64,000 nt of DNA from assembly GCA_937887565.1 (NCBI GenBank), contig CALABS010000024.1, positions 1 through 64,000 of the forward strand. Reading direction: 5' to 3'. Shown piece after piece: positions 1 to 7,869 of this stretch. Source of the DNA: an uncultured Rhodospirillaceae bacterium. GTDB taxonomy: Bacteria; Pseudomonadota; Alphaproteobacteria; Rhodospirillales; Magnetospirillaceae. The position numbers were made by a program, and so were the translations under genes. The stretch's first letter is position 1; each line of letters opens with the position of its first letter. The notes beneath the pieces were generated by a model. It saw only the letters and a program-made list of their open reading frames with translations. It was not told where the DNA came from and did no database searches.

Positions 1-1139
1 CCGGCATCGAGAAGTTCGAGATCATGGCGATCCCGTTCTTCATCCTGGCCGGCAACTTCCTGACCCATGGCGGCGTCGCCAAGCGGATGATCACCTTCGC
101 CACCGCCATGGTCGGCCATTGGCACGGCGGCCTGGGCCTGGCGGGCGTGCTGGCCTGCGCCCTGTTCGCGGCGGTGTCGGGCTCATCGCCGGCCACCGTG
201 GTCGCCATCGGCTCGATCATCCTGCCGGCCATGGTCAAGCAGGGCTTCCCGTCGCGCTTCGGCGCCGGCGTCATCACCACTTCGGGCGCGCTGGGCATCC
301 TGATTCCGCCGTCCATCGTGATGGTGATGTACGCGGTCGCCACCAACACCTCGGTGGGCCAGTTGTTCATGGCCGGCGTCATCCCCGGCATCATGCTGGC
401 CACCTTCCTGGGGGCGGTGACCTGGTACCGGGCCTGGAAGAACGACTATCCCCGCCTGCCCAAGGCGCGCATGGTCGACCGCCTCAAGGCCTTCAAGGAT
501 GCCTTCTGGGGCCTGTTCCTGATCGTGGTGGTGATCGGCGGCATCTATTCGGGCATGTTCACCCCCACCGAGGCGGCCGCCATGAGCGCGGTCTACGCCT
601 TCGTCATCGCGGTGTTCGTCTACAAGGACATGCCGCTCAGGGGCGTGCCCAAGGTGCTGCTGTCGTCGGCCAACATGTCGGCGATGCTGCTCTACATCAT
701 CACCAACGCGGTGCTGTTCTCGTTCGTCCTGACCAACGAGAACATCCCCCACGCCATCGCCGACTGGATCGTCGCCAAGGACCTGGGGATCATCGCCTTC
801 CTGCTGGTGGTCAACGTGCTGCTGCTGGCGGCGGGCAACTTCATGGAGCCGTCGTCCATTGTGCTGATCATGGCCCCGATCCTGTTCCCGGTGGCCGTGA
901 AGCTGGGCATCGACCCGGTCCATTTCGGCATCATGATGGTGGTCAACATGGAGGTCGGCATGTGCCATCCGCCCGTCGGCCTCAATCTCTACGTGGCGTC
1001 GGGCATCACCAAGATGGGCATCACCGAGCTGACCGTGGCGGTCATGCCCTGGCTGCTCACCATGCTGGTGTTCCTGGGCCTCATCACCTACATCCCCATC
1101 ATCTCCCTGTGGCTGCCCAAGGTCCTGGGAATGATGTAG
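1..1139 (+). CDS. dctM: TRAP transporter large permease (DctM family), 5' truncated
   Basis: Inner-membrane large subunit of a tripartite ATP-independent periplasmic transporter, which imports organic acids or similar solutes using the ion gradient. The reading frame is open from base 3 to the stop at 1139 (378 codons), so the start lies before the window; the first internal Met at 24 sits inside the conserved stretch IEKFEIMAIPFFILAGNFL. Further DctM hallmarks are a Gly/Ser-rich region with SGSSPATVVAIGS, GILIPPSIVMVMYAV and a C-terminal HPPVGLNLYV. About ten hydrophobic segments are visible. The small permease and the periplasmic binding protein would be upstream, outside the window. The substrate cannot be told from this subunit. 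A strong terminator follows the stop codon, so this is the last gene of its operon. Confidence 0.95.
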   Translation, partial: GIEKFEIMAIPFFILAGNFLTHGGVAKRMITFATAMVGHWHGGLGLAGVLACALFAAVSGSSPATVVAIGSIILPAMVKQGFPSRFGAGVITTSGALGILIPPSIVMVMYAVATNTSVGQLFMAGVIPGIMLATFLGAVTWYRAWKNDYPRLPKARMVDRLKAFKDAFWGLFLIVVVIGGIYSGMFTPTEAAAMSAVYAFVIAVFVYKDMPLRGVPKVLLSSANMSAMLLYIITNAVLFSFVLTNENIPHAIADWIVAKDLGIIAFLLVVNVLLLAAGNFMEPSSIVLIMAPILFPVAVKLGIDPVHFGIMMVVNMEVGMCHPPVGLNLYVASGITKMGITELTVAVMPWLLTMLVFLGLITYIPIISLWLPKVLGMM

Positions 1140-1158
1140 CCGGACCCATCCCGGGCGC

Positions 1159-1195
1159 AAGGCCGGCCGCCAGCCAGCGGCCGGCCTTTTCTTTT
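1159..1195 (+). terminator. Rho-independent terminator after dctM
   Basis: A perfect 12-bp stem (1159-1170 with 1177-1188) and 6-base loop are followed by a T-rich run (ttttctttt). It sits 20 bases after the dctM stop and before the next gene on the same strand. Confidence 0.85.
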
Positions 1196-1243
1196 GCCGC
1201 CCGGCCTCTACATTAGGGTGTCGCCATCGAAAGGAGCCGTCCG

Positions 1244-2218
1244 ATGCGTCTTCGCGCCGCCCTCGCCGCCCTGCTGCTGGCCCTGGCCGGCCATCCCGCC
1301 GCCGCCGAGCCCCTGCCCGCCTTCTCGCTGCCGGACGGCACCGGTCATCCCTTGGTCGGACGGGCATGGCTGCCGGAGTCGCAGCGGTTCGTGGCCCCCG
1401 ACACCCTGGTGGCGATGGCCGCGAACGCGGACGCGGTGCTGCTGGGGGAAACCCATGACAACGCCGACCACCACGCGCTGCAGGCGTGGATGGTGCGCGA
1501 ACTGACCGCCGGCCCGCGCCCGGTGCGGGTGGCATTCGAGATGATCGACGCCGGCCAGAAATCCGCGCTCGACGCGCATCTGTCCGCCCGGCCCGGCGAC
1601 GCGGCGGGACTCGGCGTGGCGCTGGACTGGGACAAGAGCGGCTGGCCCGACTGGAACCTCTACCGTCCCATCGCCGAGGCCGCCCTGGCCGGCGGCGGGA
1701 CCGTGGCGCCGGCCAACCTGTCGCGGGCCGACACCCGCGCGCTGGGGCGCGGCGAAGCGCCCGAGCTGGCGACCCGCCTGGAGGTGGACCGCCCCCTGCC
1801 CGCCGCCGTCGAGGCCGCCCTGGCCGCCGAGATCAAGGACAGCCATTGCGGCATGCTGCCGGACAAGGCGGTGCCGGCCATGATGCGGGTCCAGCGGGCC
1901 CGTGACCGGATGATGGCCGAGGCGGTCGCCGACGGCTTGGCCGCCGGCGGCAAGGCGATCCTCATCGCCGGATCGGGCCACGTCCGCACCGACCGCGCGG
2001 TTCCCGCCCACCTGGCCGCGCTGCGCCCGCAGGCCCGCAGCTTCGCCATCGGCTTCGTGGAGGTCCGGGACGAACTCGCCGATCCCGCCGCCTATGCCGA
2101 GGCCTACGGCGCCGAGACCCTGCCCTTCGACGCGGTGGTGTTCACCCCCCGCGCGCGCCGCGCCGACCAGTGCGAGGAGTTGCGAAAGCACATGGAGAAG
2201 AAGGGGAAGGGGGGCTGA
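1244..2218 (+). CDS. ChaN family haem-binding-type lipoprotein/secreted protein
   Basis: A 324-residue protein with an N-terminal signal peptide (about residues 1-22, ending in an AAA-E type junction) and a ChaN domain. The ChaN motif LLGETHDNADHHALQ is near residues 66-80, and a C-terminal segment has IAGSGHVRTDRAVP. In characterised ChaN proteins of Gram-negative bacteria the domain binds haem and is linked to iron uptake; the fold is related to the Tiki/TraB superfamily. No lipobox Cys is obvious in this signal peptide, so it may be a soluble periplasmic form. ATG at 1244 is preceded by AAAGGAG. Its only same-strand neighbour is dctM, separated by a terminator, so it is probably transcribed alone. 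The family call is firm; haem binding is inferred from relatives. Confidence 0.85.
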   Translation: MRLRAALAALLLALAGHPAAAEPLPAFSLPDGTGHPLVGRAWLPESQRFVAPDTLVAMAANADAVLLGETHDNADHHALQAWMVRELTAGPRPVRVAFEMIDAGQKSALDAHLSARPGDAAGLGVALDWDKSGWPDWNLYRPIAEAALAGGGTVAPANLSRADTRALGRGEAPELATRLEVDRPLPAAVEAALAAEIKDSHCGMLPDKAVPAMMRVQRARDRMMAEAVADGLAAGGKAILIAGSGHVRTDRAVPAHLAALRPQARSFAIGFVEVRDELADPAAYAEAYGAETLPFDAVVFTPRARRADQCEELRKHMEKKGKGG

Positions 2219-2230
2219 GAGAACCTTGGA

Positions 2231-3388
2231 TCAAAGGCCCTTCGCGAAGCCGGCCGGGTCGCGCAGATAGGCCGTGAAGACTGGCGGCAGACGCTCGCGC
2301 AGTTCCTCGAGCTGGTCCTTGGACGGATCGAGGGGGGTCTTGGCGACCTTCTCGGCGAACATCTTGGTGAGCTTGCGGTTGCCGGGGGCACCGAACACCT
2401 TGGTGAATTCCTCCTCGCCCAGGGTGTCGCGGGCAACCTCCAGGAACACCGGGATCTGGGGCACCTGCATGTTGCGGACCACCTCCTCGATGCAATAGCC
2501 CGAGATCAGGTGCAGATGGTCGGCCATCTGCTCGAGGTCCTTGGCGTTCTGCGTCTCCATGGCCTCCAGGCGGTCGCAGTCCACGCACATCTGCCAGAAG
2601 TTCTCGCCCATCTTCTCGTAGACGGCGCCATGCAGGAACTCGTAGCGGTCCTTGCCCAGGAAGGCGACGCCCTTGGCGGCCAACGGCTGGGTGTCGAGCA
2701 TCTCGCGCATCATGTCGTCGGACAGGATGCGGCGGGCCTGCTCCATGTTGTGGCGGCCGATATCGGCCAAGGCCTCCAGGCCCTCGGGGTTGTGGAGGGT
2801 GGTGACGCCCTTGCCCAGATCCCTGATCAGCTTGACCGGCAGCTCGGCGAACTGCGGAATCAGCGGCACCTGCCAGTCGAAATCGAGGTTGTCCTTGATG
2901 GCGGCATAGAATTCCTCGGCAGCCGACTTGGGCTGCTTGGGGCGCTCGGACTCCCACTTCTTGCCGACCAGGGCGGCGATCCTCTCGATGAAATTCATGG
3001 TCTCTGGCCGGACCACCTGCTTGACCTTGGCGGACGCGCCGAAGCGCTTTTCCGCGTAGGCCTTGGCGCCCGAGCGCACGACCATGCCGATGATCTGGTT
3101 GACCGACCGCTCGCAGCGCAGCGGAGTGTCGTCGTCGGTGACGGGATTTCCGGCGGCGTCGATCAGCAGGTCCTGGAACAGTTCGCGCTTGTTGCGGAAC
3201 AACTGCATGCAGGCATACAGCAGGTCCGGACTGGCCATGATGGTCCCGTAGGCGTCTTCGTAGGCGGCGAAGGCCGGAATGGTCTTGACCAGCCGCTCCA
3301 TCACCGGCCCCTTGATGGTGCGGATGATCTCCTTCCGATTGTCGACATCCTTGTCGACGGGCTTCGCCGCGGCGGCCGTGTCCGACAT
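2231..3388 (-). CDS. Uncharacterised protein, family A member 1
   Basis: A 385-residue soluble protein of a family I do not recognise. It has two clear paralogs in this window (43874-45076 and 45111-46232). Shared landmarks are a GPVxxxL segment near residue 27, an LL(I/V)D strand near 74, a C-(E/G)-R-(S/T) element at residues 92-95 followed by MVVRSGAK at 102-109, a central W-Q-V-P-L-I-P motif, and a C-terminal FGAPGNR segment. No signal peptide or membrane segment is seen; it looks largely alpha-helical. It lies 41 bases downstream of the DUF2336 gene on the same strand, so the two are likely co-transcribed. Its Ala-rich N-terminus and lack of a long insert distinguish it from the other two. 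Function unknown. Confidence 0.8.
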   Translation of the reverse strand: MSDTAAAAKPVDKDVDNRKEIIRTIKGPVMERLVKTIPAFAAYEDAYGTIMASPDLLYACMQLFRNKRELFQDLLIDAAGNPVTDDDTPLRCERSVNQIIGMVVRSGAKAYAEKRFGASAKVKQVVRPETMNFIERIAALVGKKWESERPKQPKSAAEEFYAAIKDNLDFDWQVPLIPQFAELPVKLIRDLGKGVTTLHNPEGLEALADIGRHNMEQARRILSDDMMREMLDTQPLAAKGVAFLGKDRYEFLHGAVYEKMGENFWQMCVDCDRLEAMETQNAKDLEQMADHLHLISGYCIEEVVRNMQVPQIPVFLEVARDTLGEEEFTKVFGAPGNRKLTKMFAEKVAKTPLDPSKDQLEELRERLPPVFTAYLRDPAGFAKGL

Positions 3389-3429
3389 GCCTTCCCCATC
3401 CCTCTTTGATCGCGCGGCCCGCCGGCCGG

Positions 3430-4548
3430 TCAGTCTTCGCTGCGCATGTTCGACGGAAGCTGGCTCATCTTCGCCAGCAGGTATTCCAGGTCGTCGTTCT
3501 CGAACTCGACGCCCAGGTCACCGTACTGGGTCAGGATACGCTCGATCATCCGTCGGGAGAAGCGCTCGCGGTCGTTGGGGCCGCCGTCATACTCCATTTC
3601 ATAGGAGACGTCGATGGCGGCGCGCATGGCGCGGAAGAACACCTTGGGCAGGCCGGCCTTCTCGAACAGGGCCTCGAAGCCGCGCTTGCCGGCGTCGTGG
3701 ATCAGGGTGCGGGCGTTCTCGAGCTTGATGCGGGCCAGCTTGGCCAGCGCCGCCTCGAAGAAGGTGGTGTCGCCCATGCACACGGCGCGCAGGATGATCG
3801 AGGGCGTCAGGCGGCCGACCCGGTAGAGATGGTCGACCAGCTTGACCACGTCGGTATCGGCGTCGGTAAGCCCCAGGACGGCCATCTCGCGCGCCTGGAT
3901 CAACAGCGTGGTGACCATTTCCGGCGGCAGGTCCTGGCGGGCCATCAGGCGGTCGCGCAGGTGCTCGGACACCTTGGCCATCAGCCGCTCGGCCACCGTC
4001 ACCGGCAGGCCCTGGCGGGACACCAGTCCCTCGCCCACCGCCTCGGATCGGCCGAACTCCTCCACCACGCGGTTGAGCGTGCTCTCGGTGATCTCGGCGC
4101 CCTGATTGGACACCAGGGTCGCGACCACGGTCTCGTTGTGGGTGTCGACCAGCGCGTCGGCGACGCTGGCGGAAACGTGGGCCCGGCCGGCGACGGCGAC
4201 CTGCTTGTCAGCGCTTTGGCTGCGGACGATCTCGATCAGATCCTCGTCGGTGAGAACCTCGGAGAATTTGAGCACCGGCAGCGACACGGATTCCACGTCG
4301 CGCGCCAACGAAACCGCCACATCATGCGGCACCAGCGGGCTGTCCTTGAGCTGCCGGGACAGGGCCTCGCGGACGCGCACCTCGGCGTCCTTGACCATCA
4401 GGCGGAAGATGTCCTCGGCCAGCTTGCGCTCGGCGTCGCTCAGGCGGGCGTGCTTGCCCGCGATCTTGCCGGCGATCTCGGCGCGGACGTCGCCGGCGGG
4501 GTTGGCCAGAAGCCTGGCGACGTCCTCATCATTCAGCTTCTCGTCCAC
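3430..4548 (-). CDS. DUF2336 domain-containing protein
   Basis: A 372-residue protein of the DUF2336 family, which is largely restricted to Alphaproteobacteria and built from HEAT-like helical repeats. Repeats with the pattern aspartate/glutamate-V-R-x-A-L-(S/A) run through the first 200 residues (for example AEVRVREALSRQLKD), followed by a helical C-terminal half ending in QLPSNMRSED. No catalytic motif, signal peptide or membrane helix is seen; a scaffold or protein-interaction role is an inference from the repeat fold. The start codon is GTG at 4548. It precedes the family A gene (2231-3388) on the same strand with 41 bases between them, which suggests a shared transcript. Confidence 0.85.
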   Translation of the reverse strand: MDEKLNDEDVARLLANPAGDVRAEIAGKIAGKHARLSDAERKLAEDIFRLMVKDAEVRVREALSRQLKDSPLVPHDVAVSLARDVESVSLPVLKFSEVLTDEDLIEIVRSQSADKQVAVAGRAHVSASVADALVDTHNETVVATLVSNQGAEITESTLNRVVEEFGRSEAVGEGLVSRQGLPVTVAERLMAKVSEHLRDRLMARQDLPPEMVTTLLIQAREMAVLGLTDADTDVVKLVDHLYRVGRLTPSIILRAVCMGDTTFFEAALAKLARIKLENARTLIHDAGKRGFEALFEKAGLPKVFFRAMRAAIDVSYEMEYDGGPNDRERFSRRMIERILTQYGDLGVEFENDDLEYLLAKMSQLPSNMRSED

Positions 4549-4615
4549 GGCGCTCTCTCGCTGACAAGGGTGGGCACACTATACAGTCGCAAGCGCCGCC
4601 TGAACAGACACCGGG

Positions 4616-5317
4616 TTAGGCGCAGACATCGTCGATCCACCGCCCCAGGGCGGCGGCCCCGCGCTGTTCCAGCCGGGGCGCCAGCGTGCGGGCGTCGGCG
4701 CGCAGCTCCGGCACCGACAGGCCGGTGGCCGAAAGCTCGGCGGCGTGCCCAACATACCAGCGTTCCAGGCCCGGGGCGGTGACCTCGATGTGGAATTGCA
4801 GGCCCAGCGCCCGCACCCCCCAGGCGAAGGCCTGGTTTGGCGTGACGGGGGTCGAGGCCAGCCGCACCGCGCCGCGCGGCAGGTCGAAGGTGTCGCCGTG
4901 CCAGTGCAGCACGGCGGCGTCGCCGAGAAGGTCCAGGCACGACGCGCCGCCCTCGGGGGAAAGCTCCAGCGACGACCAGCCGATCTCCTTGCCCTCGGGA
5001 TTGGCATAGACCCGGGCTCCCAGGGCTCGGGCCATGATCTGGCTGCCCAGGCAAATGCCCAGGATGGCGCGCTCGGCCGCCAGCCGGCGCTCGACCAACT
5101 GCAATTCGTCGGCGAGGAACGGATAGGCCTCCTCCTCGTAGGCGCCGATGGGGCCGCCCAGGATGACCATCAGGTCGGCCTCGACCGCGTCCAGGCCGGA
5201 CAGCTCCCCGGCCGGCGCGTCGATATAGCGGACGGCGAACCCCCGCGCCGCCAGCACCGGCCCCAGGCTTCCCAGATCCTCGAACGCCACGTGGCGAACG
5301 GCGACGCAGGTCTTCAT
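4616..5317 (-). CDS. Class I glutamine amidotransferase domain protein
   Basis: A 233-residue stand-alone class I glutamine amidotransferase related to the GMP-synthase/YLR126C-type group. The nucleophile elbow GICLGSQIMA places the catalytic Cys at about residue 89, and the His partner is in the C-terminal LQFHIEVTA. An oxyanion glycine strip (ILGGPIGAYEE) lies near residues 52-63. The frame is open further upstream, but the first 82 residues of the longer version overlap the cold-shock gene and are low-complexity, so the Met at 5317 beginning MKTCVAVRHV is chosen. No synthetase partner lies beside it; the true substrate is unknown. It follows cspA on the same strand, with a hairpin between them. 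Confidence 0.85.
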   Translation of the reverse strand: MKTCVAVRHVAFEDLGSLGPVLAARGFAVRYIDAPAGELSGLDAVEADLMVILGGPIGAYEEEAYPFLADELQLVERRLAAERAILGICLGSQIMARALGARVYANPEGKEIGWSSLELSPEGGASCLDLLGDAAVLHWHGDTFDLPRGAVRLASTPVTPNQAFAWGVRALGLQFHIEVTAPGLERWYVGHAAELSATGLSVPELRADARTLAPRLEQRGAAALGRWIDDVCA

Positions 5318-5341
5318 GCGATCCCCTTCCAGCAACGAAGA

Positions 5342-5359
5342 CGGCCCCCGCAGGGGCCG
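5342..5359 (-). terminator. Possible terminator of cspA
   Basis: A 7-bp GC stem (5342-5348 with 5353-5359) and a CGCA loop lie between the cspA stop and the amidotransferase start. Read on the minus strand it is followed by a weak T-rich stretch (TCTTCGTT), so it may only attenuate. Confidence 0.45.
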
Positions 5360-5387
5360 CCCAGGATCGGGTCCGGAAAGGACGGGG

Positions 5388-5591
5388 CTATTCCGGCTGG
5401 ATGTTGCCGGCCGCCACCCTTCCCCGGTCGCGGACCAGTTCGTACCGGATCCGCTGCCCCTCGTCGAGCTTGTCCAGGCCGGCCCGCTGCACGGCGGTGA
5501 CATGGACGAACACGTCGTTGCCGCCACCCTCCGGCTGGATGAAGCCGTAGCCCTTGGTCGCATTGAACCATTTCACGATACCGACCGCCAT
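5388..5591 (-). CDS. cspA: Cold-shock domain protein (CspA family)
   Basis: A 67-residue single cold-shock domain. The RNA-binding motifs RNP1 (KGYGFIQPE, residues 13-21) and RNP2 (DVFVHVTAV, residues 26-34) are intact, with the usual N-terminal VKWFN. Such proteins bind single-stranded RNA and DNA and act as RNA chaperones. The length is normal for the family. A GAGGAG ribosome site lies just upstream of the ATG, and the leader contains a strong hairpin (5626-5651) that may take part in post-transcriptional control. The gene appears to be monocistronic or weakly coupled to the amidotransferase downstream. Confidence 0.95.
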   Translation of the reverse strand: MAVGIVKWFNATKGYGFIQPEGGGNDVFVHVTAVQRAGLDKLDEGQRIRYELVRDRGRVAAGNIQPE

Positions 5592-5625
5592 GCGTTTCTC
5601 CTCAAGGCCAAGTGCGGGGGTCGCC

Positions 5626-5651
5626 CGCTCCGCCGGCGCGGCGGCGGAGCG
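5626..5651 (-). promoter_or_regulatory. Hairpin in the cspA leader region
   Basis: A perfect 10-bp stem (5626-5635 with 5642-5651) and 6-base GC loop lie 35 bases upstream of the cspA start. CspA leaders in other bacteria are structured and temperature-responsive; that this one is regulatory is inference. The remaining 120 bases up to the Coq4-like gene stop show no gene. Confidence 0.4.
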
Positions 5652-5771
5652 TCGTCAATCACGAGGAAGCAGGCAGTAGGCCGAAGGATGGAGCCGCCGG
5701 GCCGCGCCGAACCAGGGATTGCACGCCCTCAGGTGGCCCCTGTCCATGGACCTATCAAGCGCCCTCGCCCA

Positions 5772-6362
5772 TCAGGCCAAAAGACGGCGCGACTCGGGTG
5801 CCGAAGGGAAACGTCGCCCTTCGATGGTGTAGTAGGCGCGCAAAAGTTCCTCCTCCACGCCGAGCATCCGGCGTAGGTCGGACAGGGTATGGCGGCGGCA
5901 GGCGGCGAAGTCCACGCGGTCGAGGCGACGGCATTCGGAGATCCAGGCCAGGCGGACGGCGTCGCGGAACACCCGCGCGTCGTCAGCGCCGAACCGGAAG
6001 ATCCCCGGATAGATGTGGCGGGCGATCAGGGTGAACAATGTCTCCTCGACCGCATTCACCTTTCGCGTGGATCCCATGGTGAAGCCGATGACGAAGGCCT
6101 CGTCCTTCTCGCACAACCCCCGCCCCAGCAGCAGGTGGATGGCGTCGTGGTTCTTGAGATCGACAGCGCCGTGGAAGAGGTCGAGCCCGGGGATGTCGTA
6201 GCGGGGATTCTCCAGCAACTGCACGATCAGGGGAATTTCCCCCTGCATGGCCCCCACCAGCGCCAGGTCGTCCATCCCCGCGCCCAGGGTGACGCAGCCC
6301 CGCGACAGCGGCAGATGCCAGTCGCGCCAGTCGAGGCCCGGGGTGTCGATGGCCAGCGGCAT
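5772..6362 (-). CDS. Coq4-like protein with the HDxxHx11E metal motif
   Basis: A 196-residue protein. Residues 72-88 read HDAIH, eleven residues, then E, which is exactly the HDxxH-x11-E zinc-ligand signature of Coq4, the scaffold/decarboxylase-hydroxylase component of ubiquinone biosynthesis. The following segment (AFVIGFTMGSTR) also matches the helix after this motif in bacterial Coq4 proteins. The protein is somewhat shorter than typical Coq4 (about 220-260 residues). It starts 44 bases after the livF stop on the same strand with an AGGAGG site seven bases from the ATG, so it may be the last gene of the Liv operon. Membership of the Coq4 fold is well supported by the motif; the exact role (ubiquinone synthesis or another lipid substrate) is not. 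Confidence 0.65.
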   Translation of the reverse strand: MPLAIDTPGLDWRDWHLPLSRGCVTLGAGMDDLALVGAMQGEIPLIVQLLENPRYDIPGLDLFHGAVDLKNHDAIHLLLGRGLCEKDEAFVIGFTMGSTRKVNAVEETLFTLIARHIYPGIFRFGADDARVFRDAVRLAWISECRRLDRVDFAACRRHTLSDLRRMLGVEEELLRAYYTIEGRRFPSAPESRRLLA

Positions 6363-6406
6363 GAACGCACCTCCTGGAAATGGAGGTGGGGAGCGGAGGC
6401 GCGCGG

Positions 6407-7111
6407 CTAAAGCCCCAGATAGGCTTCCTTGACTCGTTCGTCGGCCAGCAGGGCGGCGCCCTGGTCGCTCATCACCACCGAACCGGTTTCCAGCACGTAG
6501 CCGCGATCGGCGATGGCCAGGGCGGCATAGGCGTTCTGCTCGACCAGGAAGATGGTGGTGCCCTCGTCCTTCAAGGCCTGCACCGCCTTGAAGATCTCGG
6601 CCACCAGGAGCGGCGCCAGGCCCATGGAGGGCTCGTCCAGCAGCAGCAGGCGCGGCCGGCTCATCAAAGCGCGGGCGATGGCCAGCATCTGTTGCTGGCC
6701 GCCCGACAGGGTGCCGGCCGGCAGGTCCTTCTTCTGGCGCAGGATGGGGAACATGCCGTACATGCGCGCGAGGTCGGCCTCGACGTCGTCGCCGTGGCGG
6801 CGATAGGCGCCGAGGCGCAGATTGTCCTCCACCGACAGCGGGCCGAACATCTGGCGTCCCTCGGGAACCTGGGCGATGCCCAGCGCCACGCGGCGGTCGG
6901 CGGGCATGCGGGTGATGTCGTGGCCGTCGAAGCGGATGGCGCCAGCGGTCGCCGGCTGCACCCCCGACACGCAGCGGAGCAGGGTGGTCTTGCCGGCGCC
7001 ATTGGCCCCGACGAGGGCCACCAACTCGCCCTCGCCCACCCGCACCTCGATGCCGTCCAGCGCCTGGATACGGCCGTAATGGCTTGCGAGCCCCTGGATT
7101 TCGAGCAGCAT
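6407..7111 (-). CDS. livF: Branched-chain amino acid-type ABC transporter ATP-binding protein LivF
   Basis: A 234-residue ATPase subunit of a Liv/HAAT-type importer. It has Walker A GANGAGKTT, the signature LSGGQQQM, Walker B LLLLDEPSMGLAP, and an H-loop region that reads IFLVEQNAY, typical of LivF. The start MLLEIQGLAS is chosen because its ATG overlaps the livG stop by one base (TGATG) and because the upstream extension is a frame shadow of livG. It pairs with LivG on the cytoplasmic face of LivH-LivM. The ligand is set by the binding protein LivJ. Confidence 0.93.
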   Translation of the reverse strand: MLLEIQGLASHYGRIQALDGIEVRVGEGELVALVGANGAGKTTLLRCVSGVQPATAGAIRFDGHDITRMPADRRVALGIAQVPEGRQMFGPLSVEDNLRLGAYRRHGDDVEADLARMYGMFPILRQKKDLPAGTLSGGQQQMLAIARALMSRPRLLLLDEPSMGLAPLLVAEIFKAVQALKDEGTTIFLVEQNAYAALAIADRGYVLETGSVVMSDQGAALLADERVKEAYLGL

Positions 7112-7869
7112 CAGTGCGCCCCCAGATAGGCGGCGACCACGTCCTGGTTGGCCCGCACCTGGGCCGGCGTGCCCTCGGCCAGCTTGCGGCCGTAGTCCAG
7201 CGCCAGGATGTGGTCGGAAATGCCCATGACCATCTTCATGTCGTGCTCCACCAGCACCACGGTGACGCCGGTGGCGGCCACCTTCTTGATGACCTCGTCG
7301 ATCTCGCGGCTTTCGGTGGCGTTCAGCCCCGCCGCCGGCTCGTCCAGCAGCAGCAGGCGCGGCCGCGCCGCCAGGGCGCGGGCGATTTCGAGGCGCTTCA
7401 GCGCGCCATAGGGCATCGAGGCGGCGTCGGCGTCCCCATAGCGGCCGATGCCCACGAACGCCATCAGCTCCAGGCAATGGGCGCGGGCCTCGGCGTCGCG
7501 CCGGGCGATGGCCGGCAGGCGGAACAGCGACGGCAGGAAGCGCCGGTCCAGGTGCAGGTGATGGCCCACCATCACGTTCTCCAGCGCCGTCATGTTGAAG
7601 AACACCTGGAGATTCTGGAAGGTGCGGCTCATGCCGAGGCGGGCCAGTTCGAACGGCCGCTTGCCGGCGATGTCGTGGTCGTCGAGCAGGATGCGGCCCG
7701 AGGTGGGGGTGTAGACGCCGGTGATCAGGTTGAACAGCGTCGTCTTGCCGGCGCCGTTGGGGCCGATGATGGAATGGATGGTGCCCGGATTGATGACGAA
7801 GGACAGGTCCTCGATGGCGTGGACGCCGCCGAATTCCTTGGACAGGCTCTCGATGCGCAGCAGGGTCAC
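7111..7869 (-). CDS. livG: Branched-chain amino acid-type ABC transporter ATP-binding protein LivG
   Basis: A 252-residue ATPase subunit starting with GTG at 7869, which overlaps the livM stop by four bases (GTGA). It shows Walker A GPNGAGKTT, the long LivG-specific insert with GMSRTFQNLQ, and Walker B LLLLDEPAAGLN followed by the ES-rich D-loop. LivG is the larger of the two ATPases in Liv systems, and this length is normal. Tight overlaps with livM and livF show a single translationally coupled operon. Confidence 0.93.
   Translation of the reverse strand: MTLLRIESLSKEFGGVHAIEDLSFVINPGTIHSIIGPNGAGKTTLFNLITGVYTPTSGRILLDDHDIAGKRPFELARLGMSRTFQNLQVFFNMTALENVMVGHHLHLDRRFLPSLFRLPAIARRDAEARAHCLELMAFVGIGRYGDADAASMPYGALKRLEIARALAARPRLLLLDEPAAGLNATESREIDEVIKKVAATGVTVVLVEHDMKMVMGISDHILALDYGRKLAEGTPAQVRANQDVVAAYLGAH

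Noticed and set aside
183..1535. 450-residue minus-strand frame across dctM and the ChaN-like gene
   Set aside because: Crosses a terminator and two real genes; the product is Arg/Gly/His-rich shadow sequence.
5318..5563. 82-residue N-terminal extension of the glutamine amidotransferase
   Set aside because: It overlaps cspA on the same strand, is low-complexity and lies before the conserved MKTCVAV start.
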